Source of the DNA: Blasia pusilla
Lineage: Eukaryota > Marchantiophyta > Marchantiopsida > Blasiales
NCBI GenBank assembly: GCA_050084515.1
Contig: CM114272.1
Coordinates: 47,058,001-47,122,000 of the forward strand
Direction: 5' to 3'
DNA length: 64,000 nt
Shown: positions 22,290-32,269 of the stretch, one piece after another
Layout: each line of letters begins with the position of its first letter
Numbering within the stretch: position 1 is the stretch's first letter
The notes under the pieces: generated by a model
The model's database searches: none
What the model was told of the DNA's origin: nothing
The model's input: the letters and a program-made list of their open reading frames with translations, nothing else
Translations under genes and position numbers: made by a program

Positions 22290-24160
22290 TCAATCTACAC
22301 TCTCTCATTGAGACGTGTGCTGTGCGGCAACAAGTGGCGTGGTATGGAAAATCGGCTACTGTCCTATCATCTCATCGATAGGACATAACCTCAACTCTGG
22401 ACATCCCACACAGGTCTATGTCCCCTAAACCTAGACATCAACGATACTCTCATCATCTGCACGAAACCCAATATCCCAAATAACTATCCAATACCCACAA
22501 ATCCCTAACACATGTAGGGCAAAAGACCAGAATGGGTAACCTGAACAATGTCGATGTCGCTCCTCAGCAACTGCAAATCTCGACCCAACTCGGTCATGAA
22601 GACAAGCTCCTCCAAATAGCAAGTCGTAATCCTCTCGTACTGACGATGCTCAAATCTCCTCGATGTGCGGTGTGGGTCCAGCGATACGGTGCGGTTCTGG
22701 CGGCACAAAACGACTACAAACGACACGGCACTCTGGAAAGGGGTGCAGCACTCAACGGCATACCCTCCTCAACAACAACAAAACACAACATGCTCCCCAA
22801 TGATGATGTGGCTCTGCGATCGAGACGGTGCAGTGCGGCCACGAGCGGCACGGCGTGGCAATCGGCGGTGCCTTACGGCTACGGGCATCACGGCACGGTA
22901 CTCGATCGTCGTCGAGCGGCTACCAATCACAACATGGCAAAGCGGAAAAGAATTGGCGACCCCATGACTCCAAAAGGGTCACTTACCATCGCTAAGCGGC
23001 CAATCCTCAGTTGGTCGGTGTGTCAGTGGCTACCGAAAAATCAGAATCAATAGTATTGGACAGTGGCCAACGAGAACTGACGGAAACAGTATTGAAGGAG
23101 CTGAACGGTGTAAGACGGAAAATCAATGGCTTCAGCCCGGCGGATGGAACTAGGTCTCAATGGACGGAAGAGGGCCAGAAATATGAAGGCGGTTGTGGCT
23201 CCTCGGTCGCGGATCCTCAGTTGACCACGACCCTAACCGTGGTAAGCAACTCCGAACTACGTAGTGCGGTGACAAAGAAAAAGACCCGGCGCGGTGACTA
23301 TAGTCATGACATATTCGTCGGCTATTGGCAGGGCAGCTACCGCTAATCTCAGCCAACCCAAAATAGGGCAGTCCCTTCCTTCCACAGTCGTGCCGTAATC
23401 ACGGACGGGAGAAAGAAACCCCCTTCCCGGAAATAAAAGATATATGTAGAAAAGGTAAACCTCAAGAGGCCAGAACCGGTCCCCATGAGAAAGATGGGCC
23501 CTCGGTCATGGCAACACTCGGACCGGAGGAGCCGGCGGGAGCAAACGGGCCACGCCAGTATCTAGGGTCGGCGACGGGAACCAGGTTCGGAGCGCCAAAC
23601 TGCAGGTTCGCGGCTGGAGTAGCGACGGAGACTCCGGCGACACGCGCGGCGGAGCCAGGTTAGTCGCTCAGGTACAACGTCGGAGGAGTTTCACGGTAGC
23701 AGGGTAAGTCCGCGACGAGATGAGCGACGGTGAGTGGCTACTCTGGAGGCAGACGTACGTGGCAGAACGACGCGACCGGGTGACGGCGGGCCGGCTATGA
23801 CTCGCGGGGCGTGGTAGAGCGGTCGACGCGGGGAGGGCGTGGTAGCCGGGAGGATGCAGACAGCGGCATCACATGGTGCAGCAGTCTCTCGAGTCGATGG
23901 CACCAATGCTGGCAAGAATTGGCATTCTTTGTAAAAGCAGCCGGTTGAGAATGTGTGATTTCCGATTCAAATCTGAAACTTTAGGAAACTTTCCGACGTG
24001 AAAATTTAGGTTTTCTCTATTCAATTAAAAAAAAACCGGCTACAATGGTGAAATTGCTGATTACCTTGATCTTTCTCTCGAAAAGGTATTGGTATGCGTC
24101 AAAATCCTTGCCGAGCACAGGATGGCACTCAACCTGGCCTCCTGCAATTTGGCGCAAGCG
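22290..24160. other. Unassigned DNA right of A2, partly GC-rich
   Basis: No recognised gene. On the minus strand, 22726-22505 is open and reads YERITTCYLEELVFMTELGRDLQLLRS, which could be 5' sequence of family A but has no match in A3, which is truncated before it. 23480-23880 is GC-rich (CGGCGG, CGCGGC runs) with no convincing frame. The inverted repeat 22993-23136 / 24160-24300 is listed separately. Confidence 0.5.
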
Positions 24161-24300
24161 AGATAAAAGCCGTTGATTTTCCGTCTTACACCGTCCAGCT
24201 CCTTCAATACTATTTCCGACAGTTGTCGTCGGCCACTATCCAATACTGTTGATTTAGATTTTTCAGTAGTCATCGACCAACTGAGGACTGGACGCTCAGC
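22993..24300. repeat. Inverted repeat, arms of about 140 bp
   Basis: Left arm 22993-23136 and right arm 24160-24300 are inverted copies sharing, for example, GTGTAAGACGGAAAATCAA and TATTGAAGGAGCTG. By eye they are about 85% alike. Both arms are open and would encode a similar peptide (VLDSGQRELTETVLKELNGV and VLDSGRRQLSEIVLKELDGV), so the repeat may derive from a coding piece, family unknown. The right arm abuts a reverse-oriented beta block (24301-24429). Confidence 0.75.
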
Positions 24301-24429
24301 GATTGGAGATATTTTGGTACTCCTCGTGTCGTTATTTGGATGCCATGAGTTAGCATGGGATCGTGCGTGTTTATGTGTGTGTTCGGTGACAGCAATGTAT
24401 GTTGTGTAGCGATGTATATGCGCACGACA
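24301..24429 (-). repeat. Isolated beta block of the family A terminal repeat, reverse orientation
   Basis: Begins GATTGGAGATATTTTGG and ends GCGCACGACA, the reverse complement of the beta blocks at 8698, 9196, 42711, 43533 and 44177. It lies between the inverted repeat arm and the truncated RT of B2, with no gamma next to it. Confidence 0.85.
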
Positions 24430-25189
24430 AGTTCATCAAAGTGGTGAACGTCGGAGGCGCATTACATAGACGGAAAGGCATTGCCACAAACTCGAACGAA
24501 CCATATCTCGTCCTACATGCAGTCTTCTCTACATTCGCTTCGGCAATCCGAATCTGATAATATCCTAATTTCAGGTCAATCCTACTGAAATACTTGGCAC
24601 CTGACAATTGATCAAAGAGGTCATCCATCCTCGGAAGAGGATTGTTGTTCCTTACCGTCACTTTGTTCAGCGCCCGGTAATCAACACAAAGTCTCAACTT
24701 TCCATCATTCTTCCTCACAAAGAGAACGGGTGCTCCATAAGGTGACTTGCTTGTTCGGATGTAACCCCTTTCTAAGAGTTCACCCAAATATTTCTTCAAC
24801 TTTGCAAGTTCTTCTTGATTCAACCTATATGGCACCTTTGAAGGCGGTTGAGATCTGGGTATCACCTCTATCTTATGATCAACCGCCCTATGTGGTGGCA
24901 ACTCACTCAGAAGTTCCTCAGTCAAAACATCTCCAAATTCTTTCACAACTCTCTTGAGTGTTTCAGGGATTTCCCTTGAAACTGAGTTCTGATCTGTGCA
25001 TTTCGCGCTTGCGTTATCTTCTACTTGTCTCATCGAGCAAAGAAATCCTTCCTCTAACTCGGTCAAACTCATCCTCATGATGGCGTTCACCAACTCCGTC
25101 TTTCTAGGAACCTCGCAAACCAATCTGACACGCATCCGTTTTCTGTTTACCAAGACGCTCAACCTCAAAGGTCTTTGCCTGAGTTCCAC
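24430..25189 (-). pseudogene. RT fragment of B2
   Basis: Reads through [60 protein letters not shown] and [17 protein letters not shown], then runs into the beta repeat, so the catalytic YIDD part is gone. This frame lacks the stop that B1 has at the KLKK position (16302). Confidence 0.87.
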
Positions 25190-25192
25190 CTC

Positions 25193-25693
25193 CTACGCAT
25201 CCAAGAACGTGTTCCCCAAGACTCCATCGATTCCCTCCATGTCGCAAACTGTGAAATTCTCCTTCAACTCGAATACTCCACATCCCACAACTAGTCCTAA
25301 AACCAACTCTGAGGTCTGGTGAGACTTGCCTCCCGCGAAACCTACCCTAGTGGGTTTCTCTGCCTTAGCGGTTGGCAATCCTAATGCCTTCACGATTCTC
25401 GGGCTCAAGAAGGAGTGCAAAGCACATGTATCAACGAGCAACATCACATCGCGATCAGCGATCTTGGATCCTAGGTAAACCAAATTGGGCGTCCTCTTGG
25501 TGACTTGGAGAGATGCATCTAGATCTCCTGCGGATAAGTGCTTACCAACAAACGCAATCATACTCAGTTTTCTAACCTTGGGCGTCACACATTCTTTAGC
25601 CATATACCCATGTTTGTCACAATTGTAGCAAATCACTTTGGCGTTTGTTGACTTCGGGTACGGCGGACCTCTTGGCTTCGCGTTGAGTTCCAC
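25193..25693 (-). pseudogene. Zinc knuckle and protease of B2, with mutated key residues
   Basis: The knuckle CYNCDKHGYMAKEC has Tyr where the zinc-binding His should be. The protease signature reads LLVDTCALHSFLSPRIV, so the catalytic DTG is DTC. Both changes would inactivate the proteins, although the frame itself is open through this stretch. A stop separates it from RT at 25190. Confidence 0.85.
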
Positions 25694-26236
25694 TCATTTT
25701 GGTGCAAGGGCAAGAGACCCTTCGTGGTTGCGCTCACCCCCATTCCAAACCCTCTTGGACGCCCCTTTGTTTTTCGGTAACTTAGAAAAACTTTTTGACT
25801 CAAAGGGTTTTTGGCTTTGGACTTCATCGTCCCCTATCCACTCTGCTAGCCTCAGAAGCTCCGTATACATCTCTGGTAGGTGAGGCATACGGAAGAGGGG
25901 CTTTTTAGTGATCGGCTTGAGTCCACTTAAGAAGATCACCTTCTTTGTAAACTCATCCATTGTGGAAAGTGAGTTCATTTGTGCACTGAACTCTTGCACA
26001 TAAGTGCTAAGGGACCCGCTTTGCCGCAACCGCACAAACTCCATGCCATCGCAATACTCTTGATATTCGGGAGTGAATCGGTCACCAATCAACATCTTCA
26101 ACTCTTCCCAACTCAAAGTTGTTCCACGGCCTAGATGTCCTTTGCAGTGAGCCGTCCATCTGTGGAGAGCGTGATCCTGGAGGAACGTGACTGCTACAAT
26201 GACCTTGTCTTGCTCCTCTCACTAGAAGAAATGGGT
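25694..26236 (-). pseudogene. gag fragment of B2
   Basis: Matches the B1 gag from DKVTVAV onward: RFTPEYQEYCDGMEFVRLRQSGSLSTYVQEFSAQM, LSGLKPITKKPLF and KPFESKSFSKLPKNKG. The frame changes at about 26100 and again at about 25690. The N-terminal gag and leader are absent. Confidence 0.85.
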
Positions 26237-26238
26237 GG

Positions 26239-26429
26239 TTTTTATGACTAGACTTTAAATGAGTCACCGAAAGAATGACTCAAATTATGACTTAAATGGT
26301 TTAGTCATAAAATTTAGGGTCGTACAACTCACCAAGTCATCTGCTTATGACTAAGGTAGTTACCAATACCCTTTAGTCAAGATGAGTCATACTTGTTTCA
26401 TTGGCCCATTAAAGATGAATCATAAAAAA
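26239..26429. mobile_element. Possible MITE, about 190 bp
   Basis: AT-rich segment with imperfect inverted ends (TTTTTATGACTAGACTTTAAATG at the left, CATTAAAGATGAATCATAAAAA at the right) and repeated TGACTCAT/ATGAGTCA motifs. It sits exactly at the truncation of B2. No target duplication is clear, so this is a weak call. Confidence 0.35.
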
Positions 26430-26490
26430 TGACTCATATGTTTAAATGATTTTATGCTCCAATGTTGGGAAGGATTATTCGAAGTTGTTG

Positions 26491-28600
26491 TGTCATTTTC
26501 ATGTTAACATGGAGCTATCGTTTCATTCCACCATTAGATGAAGATGAAACTTGGTGTTACCCTTTTCAAGAATGTTGTGGACTACTTCAACGGTTCCGAT
26601 CTTCTATTTAGCTTCCCATGCTCCCACCAAAAATAAAACACATCCTTTGGGGTTTACAAATTTTAATCCATGTGTGAATGGTCATTTGGAGTTTTTTCTT
26701 TTCCCATTTGTTCTTGGTATTGGGGTGCCCCTCTAAGAAACGTTTCTTGATTTTTGGAACCTTCGATGAGTATGGACGTGACAAAATGGGATGTCAATAA
26801 GGAGGAGGAGGGGGCCTTTGAGTAAGATCATTGAAAGTCATTGTGTCATTTTCATGTTAACATGAAAATAGTTTCACCTAATAGTGGGATAGTTTTCATC
26901 CCACGATTAGGTGAAGCTAAAACTTGGCAGTTCCCTTTTCCTTAATGTTGTGGACTACTTCAACGGTTCTGATCTTTATTTAGCTTGTCATGCTCCCAGA
27001 AAAAATGAAACTCATCTTTTGGGGTTTAAGATTTTTAAATCCATGTGTGAATGGTCATTTAGAGTTTTTTCTTCTTGATTTTTGGAACTCTTGGTGAGGG
27101 TGGAGCTGACAAAATGGGGTTTCAATAAGGAGGAGGAGGCCTTTGAGTATGATCGTTGAAAGTCGTTGTGTCATTTTCATGTTAACATGGAGCTATCTTT
27201 TCATCCCACCATTAGGTGAAGCTAAAACGTGGCACTACCCTTTTCCTTAATGTTGTGAACTACTTCAATGGTTCCAATCTTCTCTTTAGCTCCCCATACT
27301 CCCACCAAAAATAAAACACATCCTTTGGGATTTATGATTTTTAAACCCATGTGTGAATGGTCATTTGGAGTTTTTTCTTCTCCCATTTGTTCTTGGTGTT
27401 GGGGTGCCCCTCTAAGAAAAGTTTCTTGATTTTTGGAACCCTTGGTGAGTGTGGACGCGACAAAATGGGATGTCAAGAAGGAGGAGGAAGCCTTTGAGTA
27501 TGATCCTTGGAAGTCGTTGTGCCATTTTCATGTTAACATGGAGCTATATTTTCATCCCACCATTAGATGAAGATGAAACTTGGTATTACCTTTTTCCTTA
27601 ATTTTTTGGACTAGTTCAACGGTTTGGATCTTCTATTTAGCTCCCCATGCTCCCACCAAAAATAAAACACATCCTTTTGGGTTTACAATTTTTAAATCCA
27701 TGTGTAAATGGTCATTTGGAGTTTTTTCTTTTCTCATTTGTTCTTGGTGTTGGATTGCCCCTCCGAGAAAATTTTCTTGATTTTTGAAACCCTCAGTGAG
27801 TGTGGATGTGAAAAAATGGGGTGTCAAGAAGGAGGAGGAAGCCTTTGAGTAGGATCGTTGGAAGTTATTATGTCATTTTCATGTTAACATGGAGCTATCT
27901 TTTCATTCCACCATTAGATGGGGATCAAACTTGGCCATTGCCGTGTGATAAAGTTTTTGCACTACTTCAACGGTTTGGATCTACTATTTAGCTTCCCATG
28001 CTCCCATAGAAAATTAAACACCTTCTTTAGGGTTTATGATTTTTAAATCCATGTGTGAGTGGTCATTTGAAGTTTTTCTTTTCCCCTTTGTTCTTGGTGT
28101 TGGGATTCCCTTATGAGAAAAGTTTCTTGATTTTTGGAACCCTTGGTGGAGGAGGAAGAGGGCATTGAGTAGGAATCTTTTGAGTCATTGTGGCATTTTC
28201 ATGTTAATAAGGTGGTAACATTTCTTCCAGCTATTGGATGGTCATGAAACTTGGTACGTGCCTTGAAATGGAACACATCCATAACTTCAATGGCTCATCA
28301 GATGTGCCAAGTAGCCTCCCATGAAAATACCAAAAATGAAAGACCTTGTTTAGGGTTTACAATTTTTAACTCAAAGTGCGAGTGGTTATTTAAAGATTTT
28401 TCTTTGTTATGTGATCCTGGGGTTAGGGTGCTTCCTTGGGAAATATTTCTTGAATATTTGACACCTGGTTGGCTGGGAGGGGAGAAAATGAGGGGTCAAG
28501 AAGGAGGAAGAGGGCATTGAGTAGGAATCTTTCGAGTCGTTGTGGCATTTTCATGTTAACATGATGATAACATTCATTCCAACCATTGGATGGTGATGAA
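26491..28600. repeat. Tandem array of about 350-bp units (six copies plus a partial)
   Basis: Units start near 26491, 26843, 27170, 27521, 27871, 28191 and 28543 (periods 352, 327, 351, 350, 320, 352). Each opens with GTCATTTTCATGTTAACATG, which contains the perfect palindrome CATGTTAACATG, and carries CCCACCATTAGATGAAG, ATAAAACACATCC, GTGAATGGTCATTTGGAG and GGAGGAGGA segments. The first five units are closer to each other than to the last two. Short frames inside are repeat translations, not genes. The array runs directly into LINE sequence at about 28617. Confidence 0.9.
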
Positions 28601-28616
28601 ACTTGGTACCAGCCTT

Positions 28617-29690
28617 GAAGGTCCGAGGTCTGTCCAGATTCCTACACTGCCGAGATATCACATCAGAAGTAAAGCGCTCTATCATTTTGCATGCCGTTTG
28701 TCCCTCGCTGGAATACGGGGCAGCAGTGTGGGATGCCAACACCAAACAAAGGGATAAGCTTGAAGCTGAGGAGCTGAAGGCGTTCCGGGGTATGATGTCA
28801 ACCTCGTCACGAACAGCCCGAGTTGGTGTGAGATCAGAACTAGGTGTGGAACCCTCGGAGGATAGACGTGACATTGCCAAGTTGAAATGGCGGAGGCAGC
28901 TGGAGACAATAGACTCCCATCGCCATCCTAAAGAGGTGATGGGGAAAACCTGGACCCAAAGAAGACCTGTAAAGCAGGCCAAATCTTGGACGAAAAAGGT
29001 TCAAGAGATTGTGCAAGCTTCCAAGCTCCCAGAAGGGGCTGAACTGTGGGAGCAAGATGAGAAAGCATTCGTGGATACCATAACCGAAGCAGTGGGCAAA
29101 CGCTCACAGTAGAACAACATGGAGGAAGCCATGAAAGTGTCTGACCTCTCTCTCTTGACGGTATATCCCGAGAAGGCAGAACTGAAGAACTATTTGCGGG
29201 GAACCCCTTGCTTGGGAACCCGGCTCAAGTTCAAGTTCAGAAAGGGAGCAATCCCCTTGAACCATAAGAAAAGCAGGATGGGAACATAACTAAACTCTTG
29301 CGCCGTGTGTGACGATGGGGATGAAACCTCTAGTCTTTACTTGGTCTCCTGTGCAAAATTCACAACTCACAGAGCAAGAGCATATGCTGATATTGCTAAG
29401 CTGGTAGCACCAGAATTGTTCAACACATTCAGTAGCCTTGATTCATTGCCCAAAGGTGCTGCACTGGTAAGTAACGTCTATTGGGGATCCCAATCAGGTA
29501 AAGTAGATGGTGTGGTGAAGAGTTTCTTGGTTGACACTTGGAAGCTCCACACAAACACGTTGTTGAGAGTGTCTCCCTCCTCTCATATGGTACCTTCTTC
29601 ACTTGCTTCTCGCTCTACACCCATCCCAGTCTCAATCACCGTCCAACCAGGGCGCGGGGTCTATGGTCGCAAGGCCATAGACCCCGCTTA
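28617..29690 (+). pseudogene. LINE (non-LTR retrotransposon) C-terminal ORF2 fragment, copy L1
   Basis: Matches the end of LINE reverse transcriptases. SEVKRSIILHAVCPSLEYGAAVWDA is the thumb region, followed by a basic helix-rich linker. A C-terminal zinc-knuckle-like segment (CAVC ... LYLVSCAKFTTHRARAYADI) lies at 29300-29390. The catalytic palm is absent, so the copy is 5' truncated at about 28617 where the tandem array stops. Two stops (29110 and 29287) interrupt it. The frame ends at 29691 inside a perfect hairpin. A decayed relative lies at 59880-60600. LINE family level is secure; the clade is not. Confidence 0.8.
29654..29687. repeat. Perfect 13-bp hairpin at the LINE L1 3' end
   Basis: GCGGGGTCTATGG and CCATAGACCCCGC are exact inverted repeats (29654-29666, 29675-29687) with an 8-base loop TCGCAAGG. 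It covers the last codons of the LINE frame, next to the stop. It could be a 3' recognition structure for the LINE reverse transcriptase. Confidence 0.85.
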
Positions 29691-29739
29691 ATGAGTACAA
29701 TCTGTCTCTCTCTCATAGACAGCCAAGACACGAGATGGA

Positions 29740-29962
29740 TAGGAGCATTACCATTAGAAATTGGCCATGAACTCCATAGCTTTAATTAGAAATCGGCCCT
29801 GAACTTGGAGGTGCGCAGAATCACAATCACAAGCATTACCATTCTTCCATAGCTTTGATTAGAAATCAACCCTAAGCTGGTAGGTGCGCAAAATCACGAG
29901 CATTACCATTCTTCCATAGCACATAATAGAAATCGGCCCTGAACTGGTAGGTGCGCAGAATC
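29740..29962. repeat. Three degenerate tandem copies, about 66-75 bp
   Basis: Copies of GAAATCGGCCCTGAACTGGTAGGTGCGCAGAATCAC joined to ATTACCATTCTTCCATAGC begin near 29788, 29863 and 29929. It follows the LINE end and precedes the membrane-protein remnant. Confidence 0.75.
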
Positions 29963-30080
29963 ACACCGGTACCAAGCTGTTGAGTTTCGATATAGTGCGC
30001 GTAGTCTACTAGGAGTGTCCGAAAACTCTTCGAGTAGTGCCGACGATTGTGCGTGGAATGCTCGTCCGATAGCAGAGGCC

Positions 30081-30619
30081 CTATAGCAGAATGCTCATCC
30101 GATACCTCACAGATTTCAGCAGAGCAGCAAAACCCGCCGCTATGAAAGCTCCCAACACGCATACGATTGAAATGGGCAGGAGTGTGGAGGTCGTCATGAG
30201 CCATAAGCGCATAGGTCGGATCTCATTCCTGATGTAGTCACTGGACGCACTTGTGGCTTGTACCACTACCGGACTCCACAAATCACTGTGGCTATGGCGA
30301 AAAAGAAGGAAAGGTTGTTGAATATCGAGAAAACTTGAATAGCAGGGTAGTGCGCGATTGCTGCAAAAGATTCTGTTGAGCCTAGGGGAGGACCGGGATT
30401 AGAGTAGAGGTTGTATACATAATCTACGTAGCCCATGGGAGGCTGAAGCCATTCTCTGTTTTTCTTTGCTTTGTTTGGTAGCGAGCCCGACGTCATGAGC
30501 TGCCGGTGCTCACCATTCCAATCGCGTTGGTACATCGAGCGACCTGGATTTTGTATAGCATTGCCAAAGACATCAATGTGCCCGTCCTTCTGAGTGTGAA
30601 CATTGATGTTTGATATCAA
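30081..30619 (-). pseudogene. Broken membrane-protein ORF, perhaps PGG-like
   Basis: Two overlapping minus-strand frames (30619-30266 and 30281-30081) together give WLQPPMGYVDYVYN, then a hydrophobic segment AIQVFSIFNNLSFFFAIATVIC, then after a frame change a second one, LPISIVCVLGAFIAAGFAALL. A PP-G-Y turn followed by membrane helices resembles the C-terminal PGG region of plant ankyrin-repeat membrane proteins. No ankyrin repeats are visible nearby, and neither frame starts with a clear ATG. The frame change at about 30275 could be a mutation or an unseen intron. The family call is tentative. Confidence 0.4.
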
Positions 30620-30732
30620 ACCTCTCTACAGTGGACGCTTAATGTATTCATTCATTTTTTCTCTCTCAAACGCAACAATGCATTCTTCTTTTTTTCCTTA
30701 GTAGAAGACTACGGTGAACTCAAGTTCTCCGT

Positions 30733-30883
30733 AGAGACTTGCGAGCCAAAATCTTTGAGGAGATTAACAAGGAGATCAGTTGGGTGGCATCGCTATCGCT
30801 GAGCAGACTAGAGACTTACGAGCCAAAATCTTGGAGCAGATTAACAAGGAGATCAGTTGGGTGGCATCGCTATCGGTGAGCAG
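30733..30883. repeat. Tandem duplication with 77-bp period
   Basis: AGAGACTTGCGAGCCAAAAT...GGGTGGCATCGCTATCG is present at 30733-30806 and again at 30810-30883 with about four differences. It reads as an open frame on the plus strand (RAKIFEEINKEISWVASLS), but no family is recognised. Confidence 0.85.
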
Positions 30884-31560
30884 CGGAAGTGCGCAAGTGG
30901 AGGTGTAGGTGCAGCCGAAAATAGGTGTGCGGGATTAGAGTTTTTTCTGTCTTCTATAGCAAGCTTTATTTTTCCTGTCTTCAACAGCAAGCTTGTAGTC
31001 CTAACTAAATGAACTACCCATCATTCAAATATCAAAAAGGCCACAACACACATTTATTTGCGAGTGAATATTAAATGATGTATGATAGTCATCAATAATG
31101 AGTACTCTCTCTCTGCTTGTGTACTTACTCTGCTTGTGATGGGTTTTAGGTGCATTTATCAACATCAGCCAACTTACAGAACAGATCATCGATGAGTGCA
31201 TCGTGGGTGTGGATACACTCCATATATTCGATTCCCAAAGATAAGCTTACTCACATCCGAAGCCCCTTCGCAGATTTCATAAAAGAATAACTCATGTATA
31301 ATCCCAGACCTTTCAACCCCTTCAATAAGTTTACGATGCTCAGATGCATAATAAGCATGATGCATATGAGGTGATCGTCTCCAATTTTGCCTGAGTCCAC
31401 CACTATGGTGGACTTAGTTTTGGATCCAGAAAATGTTGTATTTTTGTACAAGTGCTAGCCGATTTTAAATGATAAGCGAATTCATTTTGAGGTGGTTATT
31501 GAGGCAAATATGGGATGGTTGTCGATGTGTTTGGATTGTTTCAGTTTACAATTTGTGAAG
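30884..31560. other. No gene seen
   Basis: AT-rich DNA. The only structure noted is a 7-bp hairpin GTCCACC-ACTAT-GGTGGAC at about 31396-31414. The left end of CACTA element 1 should lie in or near here, but no CACTA terminus is convincing. Confidence 0.5.
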
Positions 31561-31582
31561 ATGTACTCATATACCCTTTAGA

Positions 31583-31880
31583 ATGGACTTGAACCACCTA
31601 GTTAGAGTGAATGCACATGATTCCAAGTTGTGGCAAAGGGAAAGCGCACGAGCTAGTATATTAGGCTGTAAAATATTATGGTGCCCGTGCAATGAGTGTA
31701 AGGGTGGGGCTTCTATGTCCATCCGCAAGGTGGAAGCGCATTTGAGAAGAAATGGACGTTCGCATCTTTGTCGGGTGCCAAAATCTAGAGATGGATGGGA
31801 CTCTTCAGATGATGAGCGGCTTGTGCATGATCAGGCTGAAAAAAGAAGTCACGAGGATAAGTTTATGCAATCAGCTCCGA
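31583..31880 (+). pseudogene. Transposase-associated N-terminal domain, CACTA element 1
   Basis: ILGCKILWCPCNECKGG followed by IRKVEAHLRRNGRSHLC is the zinc-coordinating C-P-C-x2-C...V-x2-HL pattern of the Transposase-associated domain of En/Spm transposases. It is followed by DSSDDERL, as in element 2 (DSSDEEWL at 56500). Coding is lost at about 31880 where an insertion begins. Confidence 0.85.
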
Positions 31881-31884
31881 CCAT

Positions 31885-32240
31885 CCAATTTGGCCCTTGT
31901 CCCGTGACGCTTATATCGGATCTTAAGATCCGATTCAAGGTCATTTGGACATCCGCGTGCCTGTCAATGGACAGTCCTCATTTCTTCTTAACAGATAACC
32001 CACGATTCACAGAATCGCGATAGATGCGCAAAGCAGTTTTTTTCAACTCTCTGATGACTTCATAAGGGGGATGGCTCCTCGCTGCAATCGGAACCAAAGT
32101 TCCAATCGGACTTACCCTTCCTCATCCTGATTGGATCTTAAGGTCCAATTCACCCACAGTCCAGTGACCCTTTGATCCGATCTTAAGATCCGAATTAAGG
32201 ACATTCGAACCCTTGCGTGCCTGTCAACGGAACCTTCCAG
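31885..32240. repeat. Inserted segment with GATCTTAAGATC palindromes and direct repeats
   Basis: A perfect 20-bp palindrome ATCGGATCTTAAGATCCGAT is at 31915-31934, the 12-bp core GATCTTAAGATC recurs at 32179-32190, and an imperfect one is at 32130-32150. About 55 bp including the palindrome and GCGTGCCTGTCAA are directly repeated (31917-31971 and 32177-32232). It interrupts the transposase. Confidence 0.75.
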
Positions 32241-32269
32241 TATCGTTGGAAGTTGTCCGTTCCTGTCTC

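Larger units (their letters stand above)
17686..22290 (-). mobile_element. Ty3/gypsy family A, copy A2 (5' part)
   Basis: Read on the minus strand: gag, protease, methyltransferase and the first part of RT, then truncation at about 17686. The last 300 bases (17686-17990) duplicate the RT region also present in A1 (13858-14170), so A1 and A2 are two different insertions and not halves of one element split by B1. All modules are decayed. Upstream of gag (above about 22290) I cannot identify an LTR. Confidence 0.88.
24430..26236 (-). mobile_element. Ty3/gypsy family B, copy B2, truncated
   Basis: Minus-strand copy of the element at 14184-17685. It holds most of gag, protease and the first half of RT, and ends at 24430 before the RT YIDD motif. 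The right (5') boundary is at about 26236 inside gag, next to a MITE-like segment. No LTR or primer-binding site is present. Confidence 0.87.

Noticed and set aside
9340-22290. One family A element split by a nested B1 insertion
   Set aside because: A 300-bp RT segment is present on both sides of B1, so two separate A copies are required.
26491-28600. CRISPR-like or gene-family reading of the repeated open frames
   Set aside because: Units of about 350 bp repeat head to tail without short spacers; the frames are repeat translations. CRISPR is not expected in a plant nucleus.
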